In this document: piece after piece, positions 19,701 through 28,500 of the stretch | How the letters are laid out: the number at the start of each line of letters is the position of its first letter | How positions within the stretch are numbered: position 1 is the first letter of the stretch | Source: an uncultured Pelagibacteraceae bacterium | GTDB lineage: Bacteria > Pseudomonadota > Alphaproteobacteria > Pelagibacterales > Pelagibacteraceae | NCBI GenBank assembly: GCA_902582165.1 | Contig: CACHQZ010000002.1 | Coordinates: forward strand, 1 to 64,000 | Length of the DNA stretch: 64,000 nt | Direction: 5' to 3' | The notes under the pieces: model-generated | Database searches by the model: none | The model's input: only the letters and a program-made list of their open reading frames with translations | What the model was told of the DNA's origin: nothing | Made by a program: the position numbers and the translations under genes

Positions 19701-20231
19701 ATGATAAAAAAATATAGGTGGAAATGTAGAGTTTTATTAGTCAAAACTCCTGATTATAAAAACCAGAAGTATAAAAGAGCAAAAGTGCTTTATCAAAAGG
19801 ATATTAAACATTTCCATAAAAGGATCATTAAATTAATATCCAAGAAAACTGATAAAGATTTTTTAATTGAGCTATATGGTTTTGACGGCACGAAAAAACA
19901 AACATTTAAAAATTTTAATAGTCGAGATATTTTCAAGATAATTGATCGAATGCCAATGTCTAAAATTCTTAAAGATAAAAAGATTAAGCCATTAAATTTA
20001 TCTTTATTTTCTGATTATAATCCTAAAACAACTACTTATGGTTTAGGTTTTAAGGATAAAGAAAAAGCCTTATACACAGTTAAAGCCATAAAAAACAGAG
20101 ATCTAAAATATCAAGTAAATGTAATAGCAACTATGTTGGGAAGAGCAAAAAAACACCCACACAAAACTAAAAAAATGAAAGACGCGATAAAAGTTTTTAG
20201 TTTATGGATGAAGAACTACAAAAAAAATTAA
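19701..20231 (+). CDS. hypothetical protein, possibly DUF4174-like N-terminal half
   Basis: 176-aa ORF with codon usage like its neighbours; KCRVLLVKTPDYKNQKY...FLIELYGFDGTKKQTF. Confidence 0.65.
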   Translation: MIKKYRWKCRVLLVKTPDYKNQKYKRAKVLYQKDIKHFHKRIIKLISKKTDKDFLIELYGFDGTKKQTFKNFNSRDIFKIIDRMPMSKILKDKKIKPLNLSLFSDYNPKTTTYGLGFKDKEKALYTVKAIKNRDLKYQVNVIATMLGRAKKHPHKTKKMKDAIKVFSLWMKNYKKN

Positions 20232-20362
20232 TTATACGCCAAATAAATTGAAATTATTACAACCCAAAAGAAAGCATAATAAAGTATATAACCTTTAACA
20301 GTAAAAGGCATTTTTTTTATTTTACGTTTCCCTTTCCCTTTATATGGTTTGGAAATTTCCAT
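20228..20362 (-). CDS. 44-aa single-TM small protein, coupled to thiolase (not in ORF track)
   Basis: My translation: MEISKPYKGKGKRKIKKMPFTVKGYILYYAFFWVVIISIYLAYN*; start codon overlaps the thiolase stop by 1 nt. Confidence 0.55.
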   Translation of the reverse strand: MEISKPYKGKGKRKIKKMPFTVKGYILYYAFFWVVIISIYLAYN

Positions 20363-21540
20363 TATCTTTCTATACACATAGCTATACCCATACCTCCACC
20401 TATACATAGTGTAGCTAAACCTTTTTTTACGTCTCTCCTTATCATTTCGTGTATTAATGTAACAAGTATTCGAGTTCCTGAGGCACCAATCGGATGACCT
20501 ATTGCTATCGCGCCACCATTAACATTCACTTTCTCTTCAGGTATTGATAATGTCTTAATTACCGCAATACTTTGCGCGGCAAACGCCTCATTAATTTCAA
20601 ACAAATCTACATCTTTAACTGACCAACCTGCTAAATCGATTGCTTTTTTTGAAGAAGGAATAGGACCTGTTCCCATTAAGGCAGGATCTACCCCGCAGCT
20701 TGCCCAAGATTTAACTTTAACTAAACTTTTGATATTTCTATTCTCGGCCTCTTTGCTATTCATTAAAGTTATTGCTGCAGCCCCATCATTTATACCTGAT
20801 GAATTACCAGCTGTTACAGAACCCTCCTTTTTAAAAACAGGCTTTAATCTTTTTAAAGCATCTAAGTTTATCCCTTTACGTGGATGCTCATCCTTTATAA
20901 AATTCACCTCAGATTTTTTAGATTTAATTTTAAAATTTATAATTTCGTTATCAAATCTACCCTCTTTTTGTGCATTTAATGCTTTCTCCTGTGATCTTAA
21001 AGCAAATTTATCTTGTTCTATTCTTGTGATTTGAAATTTTTCGGCAACGTTTTCTGCTGTAATACCCATGTGATACTCATGGAACGCATCTAACAATCCA
21101 TCTTTAATCATTGTGTCCGTCATACTAGCATCACCTAACTTTGTTCCATCTCTTAAATGAACAGCATGAGGGGCTAACGACATACTCTCTTGTCCCCCAG
21201 CGATTATTATTTTAGAGTCATTTGACTTTATACTTTGGTATCCAGATGCAGCTGATCTTATCCCAGAACCACAAACTTGATTGACAATATAAGCTGGCTT
21301 TTCTTTTGGAATACCTGATTTAATAGAAGCTTGTCTAGCAGGGTTTTGACCTGTGCCGCCTGTAAGAACTTGACCCATTATCACCTCATCAATATCCTCA
21401 CCTTTAATATTTGAATTTTTCATCGCCGCAGTTATAACTGCTGATCCTAAATCACTTGCAGCAACATTTTTCAAAGATTTTCCCAAAGACCCTACAGCTG
21501 TTCTACAAGCCGCAGTGATTACTATATTGTTATTATTCAT
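20362..21540 (-). CDS. acetyl-CoA acetyltransferase (thiolase)
   Basis: VNQVCGSGIRSAASGYQSI, NEAFAAQSIAV, NVNGGAIAIGHPIGASGTRI, CIGGGMGIAMCIER. Confidence 0.93.
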   Translation of the reverse strand: MNNNNIVITAACRTAVGSLGKSLKNVAASDLGSAVITAAMKNSNIKGEDIDEVIMGQVLTGGTGQNPARQASIKSGIPKEKPAYIVNQVCGSGIRSAASGYQSIKSNDSKIIIAGGQESMSLAPHAVHLRDGTKLGDASMTDTMIKDGLLDAFHEYHMGITAENVAEKFQITRIEQDKFALRSQEKALNAQKEGRFDNEIINFKIKSKKSEVNFIKDEHPRKGINLDALKRLKPVFKKEGSVTAGNSSGINDGAAAITLMNSKEAENRNIKSLVKVKSWASCGVDPALMGTGPIPSSKKAIDLAGWSVKDVDLFEINEAFAAQSIAVIKTLSIPEEKVNVNGGAIAIGHPIGASGTRILVTLIHEMIRRDVKKGLATLCIGGGMGIAMCIER

Positions 21541-21560
21541 TCTATCTTTTTACACTATAT

Positions 21561-22868
21561 CTAATTTAATTGTCTATTAGAGTTTAATCCTATTATTATC
21601 CCTAAAATAAGAAATATAAATGTTGCATTTCCAGTGGTAAAAAAGCTTCCAGAGGTTTTTATTGGAAATATCTCAACCAAAAAAACTAAAATAAATGGAC
21701 TAATAAGATTATTTGTAAAATTTCCCGATACGAACTGTCTCTTTGATGTAATTAAAAGATATAATGTATAAGTTAAGATTATCAAAGCTAATACAAACCC
21801 TATTAGACCTAATTCAGATAAAAGCTCTAAATAATAATTATGCGGGTGACTAGAACAAAACTGCATTGTTTTTGCACAATTATAATAAAAAGAGTCTATC
21901 CCTCCACCTACTAAAATATTTTCTCTCCAAGCAGCATAACCAGTATAAAATTCTTTAATATATGAATTTGATATAGTGTTATAAATACTTGGTTCCTTTC
22001 CTAAAAAAATTACATCTTTTAAAAATAAAACCATTTGATAAACAATATCTAAAAAATTAGCCGTATAAGATTTAACGAGTAAACTGAAATTAAAAAATAA
22101 TAAAAAGATAAGGATCGATACGGTAAAAAAAAGTAAAGAATATTTTCTTAATTTTTTTTCCATAAAAAATAATAAAACAAACATAAGTAAAAAAAGTAAT
22201 ATAGGCATTCGATTTCCGGCCATTATCATCGATAAAAAAATTAACATAAATAAAATAGAAAGAATGAAGATAATTATCTTTTTATCATCTAAATTAAAAA
22301 AGAAAGGAACTAGAAAAAAAAGAAAAATACTAAATCTTTGTAAATATGATCCTGCGATATATTCATCACCAAAAGGACCAGATAGTTTATGTGGAGTTCT
22401 TAAATTACCAAATAAGTCTTTACCGTAATAAAATTGAATAATTATATCTATGGATACAAACAAAACACAAATGCTTGTAATAATAAAGAATAATTTAAAA
22501 TTAAAAATTTTATCTAGCACAAGAAATCTTATTATAAAATAAAAGATTAGATATCTCATAAATGCCAAACTTTTTAAAAGAACATTATAATTTGACAATT
22601 GATTATCTAAATTAGATAGAGAAGAAAAAGTATTTATAATTCCAGAAAAAAGAGCAAATGAAAAAAAAATTAAAAACAGTTTGTCTATAAGCAACAACTT
22701 GTATTTAAATATTTTTTTCCGATAAATTATTAAAGTAAAAAAAATTATACAAGCTAGATTAACGTTAATCGCTAAATTTCCTAAAATATAACTTATTGGC
22801 AATGATATTAACAAAATGTTAATAAAATTATTTGGACTCAAATTATTCAAATAAGGGTTGGATTGCAT
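21561..22868 (-). CDS. O-antigen ligase/polymerase-like membrane protein
   Basis: Multiple TMs; AWRENILVGGGIDSFYYNC...CSSHPHNYYLELLSELGLIG (Wzy_C-like). Confidence 0.8.
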   Translation of the reverse strand: MQSNPYLNNLSPNNFINILLISLPISYILGNLAINVNLACIIFFTLIIYRKKIFKYKLLLIDKLFLIFFSFALFSGIINTFSSLSNLDNQLSNYNVLLKSLAFMRYLIFYFIIRFLVLDKIFNFKLFFIITSICVLFVSIDIIIQFYYGKDLFGNLRTPHKLSGPFGDEYIAGSYLQRFSIFLFFLVPFFFNLDDKKIIIFILSILFMLIFLSMIMAGNRMPILLFLLMFVLLFFMEKKLRKYSLLFFTVSILIFLLFFNFSLLVKSYTANFLDIVYQMVLFLKDVIFLGKEPSIYNTISNSYIKEFYTGYAAWRENILVGGGIDSFYYNCAKTMQFCSSHPHNYYLELLSELGLIGFVLALIILTYTLYLLITSKRQFVSGNFTNNLISPFILVFLVEIFPIKTSGSFFTTGNATFIFLILGIIIGLNSNRQLN

Positions 22869-22875
22869 TAATTTT

Positions 22876-22904
22876 TTTACTTATTGTTTTTTCATTATTA
22901 TGAT
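22876..22904 (+). promoter_or_regulatory. candidate promoter for tRNA-Arg
   Basis: TTTACT (22876-22881), 17-nt spacer, TATGAT (22899-22904), 28 nt before the tRNA. Confidence 0.35.
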
Positions 22905-22932
22905 ATTTTTCAAATTTGTTAAAGCATATTTT

Positions 22933-23009
22933 GCGCCTGTAGCTCAACTGGATAGAGCGCTTGGCTACGGACCAGGAGGTTCTGGGTTCAAATCCTAGCA
23001 GGCGCACCA
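22933..23009 (+). tRNA. tRNA-Arg(ACG)
   Basis: GCGCCTG...CAGGCGC acceptor, anticodon loop CTACGGA, T-loop TTCAAAT, encoded CCA. Confidence 0.95.
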
Positions 23010-23141
23010 AAATTTTATTGAATTTCATAAATTTAATAGTAAAAATAAATAATGAAATTTTTATCAAATTTGTCTTTACAAAAATCTGTAATTTTTTTCT
23101 TTATTATAGTTTTATTTATTTTAATAGTTCTTACACTCATT

Positions 23142-23903
23142 TTATAAATAACTCACAAATATTAGTATTAGACCCAAAATAACCCTGTAAATTATAAATA
23201 AATTTAGGCTAAACCTTTGAATATATTTTAAAAAAAATTTAATTGTCATTAATGAAAATAAAAAAGAAATAAATATAGAATATAAATTTAATGATGAAAA
23301 AAATAAATTATTTGATGAAATAATATTCGTTAATCCAAAAACTGAAATTGCACCAAGGGTCGGTATTGATAGTAAAAAAGAAATTTTAGCCGAGTCGAGC
23401 CTATTAAAACACAATAATCTAGAAGCTGTAATTGTTATTCCTGATCTACTCACACCGGGTATTAAAGATAAAACCTGAAACAACCCAATTATAACAACGG
23501 ATTTAAAAGATAAATCTTTCTCAATCTTTTTGTTAAGTTTAAATTTATCACTTATATATAATAGAACACCAAAAACTAAAGTACTCCATCCTATAACTTC
23601 TATATTTCTAAATTTATCAATTAAACTAGTTTGAACTAATAAAAATCCTACTAGCATTACAGGAACTGAAGAAATTAGTATTTTTAAAAATAACAACCTA
23701 TTTTCAATAAAATTATAAATATCCTTATGAAAATAAGTTATAACCGCAATAAACGAACCTATGTGCAAGCTTACATCAATTGACAAATTTTCATACTGAA
23801 AGTTCGAAAATTTTGATATTAGTATAAGGTGAGAAGAGGAGCTAATAGGCAAGAATTCTGTAATACCTTGAACTAATGAAAGAATCAGAATTTCAATCAT
23901 CAT
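23142..23903 (-). CDS. uppP: undecaprenyl-diphosphatase
   Basis: LSLVQGITEFLPISSSSHLIL and IPGVSRSGITITASR motifs. Confidence 0.93.
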   Translation of the reverse strand: MMIEILILSLVQGITEFLPISSSSHLILISKFSNFQYENLSIDVSLHIGSFIAVITYFHKDIYNFIENRLLFLKILISSVPVMLVGFLLVQTSLIDKFRNIEVIGWSTLVFGVLLYISDKFKLNKKIEKDLSFKSVVIIGLFQVLSLIPGVSRSGITITASRLLCFNRLDSAKISFLLSIPTLGAISVFGLTNIISSNNLFFSSLNLYSIFISFLFSLMTIKFFLKYIQRFSLNLFIIYRVILGLILIFVSYL

Positions 23904-23947
23904 TTAGAAGTAAAGATGAAGAATGTTTTTTTAATGTCATGAGCAAA

Positions 23948-23964
23948 TGCATATCAGATATGCA
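23948..23964. promoter_or_regulatory. perfect 17-bp palindrome, candidate operator upstream of gltDB
   Basis: TGCATATC-A-GATATGCA in the uppP/gltD divergent intergenic region. Confidence 0.45.
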
Positions 23965-24012
23965 CAAATTAGCTTAAAATATGTTAGATTTTTGAAAAAA
24001 AGGTAATTAATA

Positions 24013-24041
24013 TTGACCTTTTATTTATGTAAATTTACTCT
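24013..24041 (+). promoter_or_regulatory. candidate sigma70 promoter for gltDB
   Basis: TTGACC (24013-24018), 17-nt spacer, TACTCT (24036-24041). Confidence 0.4.
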
Positions 24042-24065
24042 AAATTTAACTAGTTTGACCTGCTT

Positions 24066-25511
24066 ATGAAAAACAAAATGTTACAATTTGTAGATTTAAA
24101 ACAGGAAACTCCTGTAAAAAGAAACACGTCTGTAAGGAAAGATGACTTTAATGAAATTTACAATGAATTCATTAAGGAAAAAGCTGGAGAGCAGTCAAGC
24201 AGATGCTCACAATGCGGTGTTCCTTTTTGCCAAATACATTGCCCCTTAAGTAATAACATTCCCGACTGGCTTAAACTTACGGCTGAAGGGAGAATTAAAG
24301 AAGCCTACGAAATTTCTCAAAGCACAAATAATATGCCAGAAGTTTGTGGAAGAATTTGCCCTCAAGATAGGCTTTGTGAAGGTAACTGCGTAATTGAACA
24401 ATCTGGACACGGAACAGTTACAATAGGTTCTGTAGAGAAGTATATAAATGATACTGCTTGGGAAAAGGGGTGGGTAAAACCTATTAAAGTAAAAAATGAA
24501 TTGAAACAATCTATAGGTATTATCGGAGCAGGACCAGCTGGAATGGCTTGTGCTGAAGAACTGAGAAAATCTGGATATCAAGTAACAATTTATGATAGAT
24601 ACGATAGACCTGGAGGCCTTCTAATTTATGGGATCCCAAATTTTAAACTTGAGAAATTTGTAGTTGAAAGAAGAACAAAACTTTTAAAAGATGGTGGAAT
24701 AAAATTTGTTCAAAATTTTGAGGTTGGAAAAGACCAATCTCTATATGAACTTAAAAAAAAACACGATGCAATTTTGATTGCAACTGGGGTTTATAAAGCT
24801 AGAGAGATAGAAATACCTGGACATCATCTAAAAAATATTTTTCCAGCAATGGATTTTTTAACAGCTTCTAACAAAAAAGGATTGGGGGATAAGGTCGAAT
24901 TATTTGACAATGGCACTCTTAATGCTGAAGGAAAAGATGTAGTTGTAATTGGTGGCGGTGATACCGCTATGGATTGTGTGAGAACTTCAGTGAGACAAAA
25001 GGCTAAATCAGTGAAATGCTTGTATCGAAGAGATAGAGAAAATATGCCTGGCTCTGCAAGAGAAGTTGGCAATGCTATAGAAGAAGGAGTAGAATTTGTA
25101 TGGCTCACCAGTCCAAAAAGTTTTATTGGAAGCAAGAATGTAGAAGCAGTAGAGGTGAGTAAGATGAAACTTGGGTCACCAGACTCTTCGGGTAGAAAAA
25201 AACCAGAGATTGAAAAAGGTTCAGAATATAAAATTAAAGCAGATATAGTAATTAAATCGTTAGGATTTGACCCTGAAAATCTTCCTAAACTATTTAACGC
25301 AAAGGAATTAGCTATTTCACAGTGGGGTACAATTAAAATTGATTTAAAAACAATGCAAACAAATTTAGACGGAGTTTTTGCTGCTGGAGATATTGTAAGA
25401 GGGGCATCGCTTGTTGTTTGGGCAATCAAAGACGGAAGAGATGCAGCAGATCAGATTGAAAAATACTTAAACTCTAAAGCAAATAAAAATAAGTCTGAGG
25501 AAGCAGCATGA
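24066..25511 (+). CDS. gltD: glutamate synthase small subunit
   Basis: CSQCGVPFCQIHCPLSNNIPDWL; GAGPAGMACAEELRKSGYQVTIYDR; VVIGGGDTAMDCVRT. Confidence 0.95.
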   Translation: MKNKMLQFVDLKQETPVKRNTSVRKDDFNEIYNEFIKEKAGEQSSRCSQCGVPFCQIHCPLSNNIPDWLKLTAEGRIKEAYEISQSTNNMPEVCGRICPQDRLCEGNCVIEQSGHGTVTIGSVEKYINDTAWEKGWVKPIKVKNELKQSIGIIGAGPAGMACAEELRKSGYQVTIYDRYDRPGGLLIYGIPNFKLEKFVVERRTKLLKDGGIKFVQNFEVGKDQSLYELKKKHDAILIATGVYKAREIEIPGHHLKNIFPAMDFLTASNKKGLGDKVELFDNGTLNAEGKDVVVIGGGDTAMDCVRTSVRQKAKSVKCLYRRDRENMPGSAREVGNAIEEGVEFVWLTSPKSFIGSKNVEAVEVSKMKLGSPDSSGRKKPEIEKGSEYKIKADIVIKSLGFDPENLPKLFNAKELAISQWGTIKIDLKTMQTNLDGVFAAGDIVRGASLVVWAIKDGRDAADQIEKYLNSKANKNKSEEAA

Positions 25512-28500
25512 TAAAAAATTATAAAAAAAATAAAAAATTGTTAAGTGAAACTCACAATTACAATTCAGAAATGGAACATGATGCTTGTGGTGTTGGATTG
25601 ATCGCTTCAACTAATGGTAAAAAAACTAGGAAAGTTGTTGAATACGGTATCGAGGCATTAAAGGCTATATGGCATAGAGGAGCAGTAGATGCAGATGGAA
25701 AATCTGGTGATGGAGCAGGAATACAAATAGAAATAGCTCCTGAATTTTTTAAAGAAAAAATCTTAGCAACAGGTCACACACTTGACGAGGAAAAAAGAAT
25801 TTGTGTAGGTATGGTTTTTTTACCTCGCACTGATTATTCAGAGCAAGAAAAATGTCGAGAAATTATTGAGTCCGCATTGCTTGATGGTAATTATTATATA
25901 TATGGCTGGAGGCAAGTACCAATTAATCCAAGTGTGCTTGGAAAAATTGCTGACCAAGGGCGACCAGAAATTGCACAAGTAATGTTTAAAAAAAATGAAA
26001 ATTTGTCAACAAATGATCTTGAAAGAGATCTTTTTGAAACCAGAAAAAAAATAGAAAAAAATGCTCAAGAAAATCAACTGAAAGATTTTTATATTTGCTC
26101 TTTTAGCTCTAGATCTATTGTTTACAAAGGTATGTTCCTTGCTGAAATGCTCTCAGAGTTTTACCCTGATCTTAATGATATTAAATTAACTTCTAGGTTT
26201 GCTGTTTTTCATCAAAGGTATTCAACAAATACCTTTCCTAGCTGGGATTTAGCTCAACCTTTTAGGACATTAGCTCATAACGGTGAGATAAATACCCTTA
26301 AAGGGAATATAAATTGGATGAAAATACATGAGCAAGATATGTCAAGCTCACTCTTTAAAAATGTTAAAGATCTAAAACCAGTTATCAAAAGTTCTTCAGA
26401 CTCAGGTGCTTTAGATAATGTTTTTGAATTATTAATTCATTCTGGAAAATTGGCTCCCCTAATAAAATTGATGATGATACCTGATGCTTGGTCTAAAAGA
26501 AGTAAAACAGTACCCAAAAACCATCAAGACTTATTTAATTTTTTAAACAGCACCATTGAACCTTGGGATGGTCCAGCAGCTATTTGTGCTACTGATGCTA
26601 AATGGGTATTAGCCTCCTCAGATAGAAATGGATTAAGGCCACTGAGATATACAATATCCTCTGATAATTTGTTTTTTGCAGGTTCAGAAACTGGAATGAT
26701 AAAAATTCCTGAGGAAAAAATTATAGAGAAAGGAAAACTCGGGCCAGGCCAGATAATTGCTATAGATTTAAAAAAAGGTAAATTGTTTAAAGATAAAGAA
26801 ATTAAGGATCTTTTAGCTAAAGATTATAAGAAATATAATAAACAAATCATTGATCTTGAAAAGAAAATTTCAGATGAGAAAGAGAAACCTTATTTGCAAG
26901 GTGAGGATTTAAGAAAAAGACAGTATCTATCTGGATTGAGTATTGAGGACTTGGAACTAATTCTTCACCCAATGGCTGAAGAAGGCAAAGAAGCGTCTGG
27001 ATCTATGGGAGATGACACTCCTGTTGCTGTTTTATCTAGTCATTTCAGACCAGTATCACATTATTTCAGGCAAAATTTCAGTCAAGTTACGAATCCACCA
27101 ATTGACTCACTAAGAGAGAATAAAGTAATGAGCTTAAAAACAAGATTTGGAAACCTTGGTAATATTTTAGATTTTGATAATTTAACAGAAGAAAATATTT
27201 ATGTTTTAGACAGTCCAATATTAACTAACTCTCAATCAAAAAAATTTAAAAAATTTTTTTCTAAAAAGATTAAAATTATTGATTGCACTTTTGATATTTC
27301 CTCCTCTTTAAAAGATAGAATAGAAGCAATAAGAGAAGAAGCAGAGACTTCTGTTAGGGAAGGGAGCACATGTTTAATTTTATCAGATAAAAACATTTCA
27401 AGTAAAAGTGCAAGCATACCTAGCATACTGTCAACTGGAGCAATTCACTCGCATTTAGTAAAACAAGGATTAAGAGGATACTGTTCGCTTAATATTGAAT
27501 GTTCAGATGCTTTAGACACCCATTCTTTTGCTATATTAATCGGAGTTGGCGCAACAACTGTAAATCCATATCTTGCAATAGATAGTATTTATCAAAGATT
27601 TGAAAAAAAATTATTTGGTAAATCTGATTTTGAAAGTTGTGTGATAAAATTTAAAAAGTCAATTGATGCTGGACTTTTAAAAATAATGTCTAAAATGGGA
27701 ATATCTGTAATAAGTTCTTATAGAGGTGGATGTAATTTTGAGGCTGTAGGTCTAAGTAGAGCAATAGTTTCTGACTATTTTCCAGGAATGTCATCTAGGA
27801 TTTCGGGCATTGGTGTAATTGGAATAGAAAAGAAAATAAAAGAACTTCATGCTAAATTTAATGCTAAAAATGTTTTTAGCTTACCTATAGGAGGTCTCTA
27901 TAGGTATAGAAAAAGCGGTGAGGATCATCAATATCAAGGAAGATTAATTCACCTATTACAAAACGCAGTTAGTAGTGGATCATACGATCAATACAAAAAA
28001 TATTCTTCAGGTATTCATAATCTCCCACCAATCAATATAAGAGATCTCTTAGAATTTAAGAAATCTAGAAAAGAAATAAATATTGATGAAGTTGAGCCAT
28101 TAGAAGATATTTTAAAAAGATTTGGTAGTGGAAGTATGTCTCATGGAGCTTTATCAGCCGAAGCTCATGAAACTTTAGCTGTGGGAATGAATAGAATAAA
28201 AGGAGCTTCCTGTAGCGGTGAAGGAGGAGAAGACGCTAAAAGGTTTAAAGTTCTTTCAAATGGAGATAGTGCAAATTCTAGAGTAAAGCAAATTGCTTCA
28301 GCACGGTTTGGAGTAACCGTAGATTATCTTAATAATGCAAACGAAATAGAGATAAAAATTGCTCAAGGAGCAAAACCTGGCGAAGGAGGACAGCTTCCAG
28401 GTTTTAAAGTTACTGAAGAAATAGCAAGATTAAGACATTCTACTCCGGGAGTCACTTTAATTTCACCTCCTCCTCATCATGATATTTATTCAATTGAAGA

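Noticed and set aside
22843-23067. 74-aa minus-strand ORF containing VRLLGFEPRTSWSVAKRSIQLSYRRK
   Set aside because: Antisense translation of tRNA-Arg; a well-known false annotation pattern
23020-23068. AATTTCAT...ATGAAATT repeat with short T run after tRNA-Arg, as a terminator
   Set aside because: Long AT-only loop and AT-only stem; not distinguishable from background composition
22961-23182. 73-aa plus-strand ORF MATDQEVLGSNPSRRTK...
   Set aside because: Begins inside tRNA-Arg and reads into AT-rich spacer; the start is tRNA-derived peptide
24824-25429. 201-aa ORF antisense to gltD
   Set aside because: Lies fully inside a confident gltD on the other strand; no domain signal
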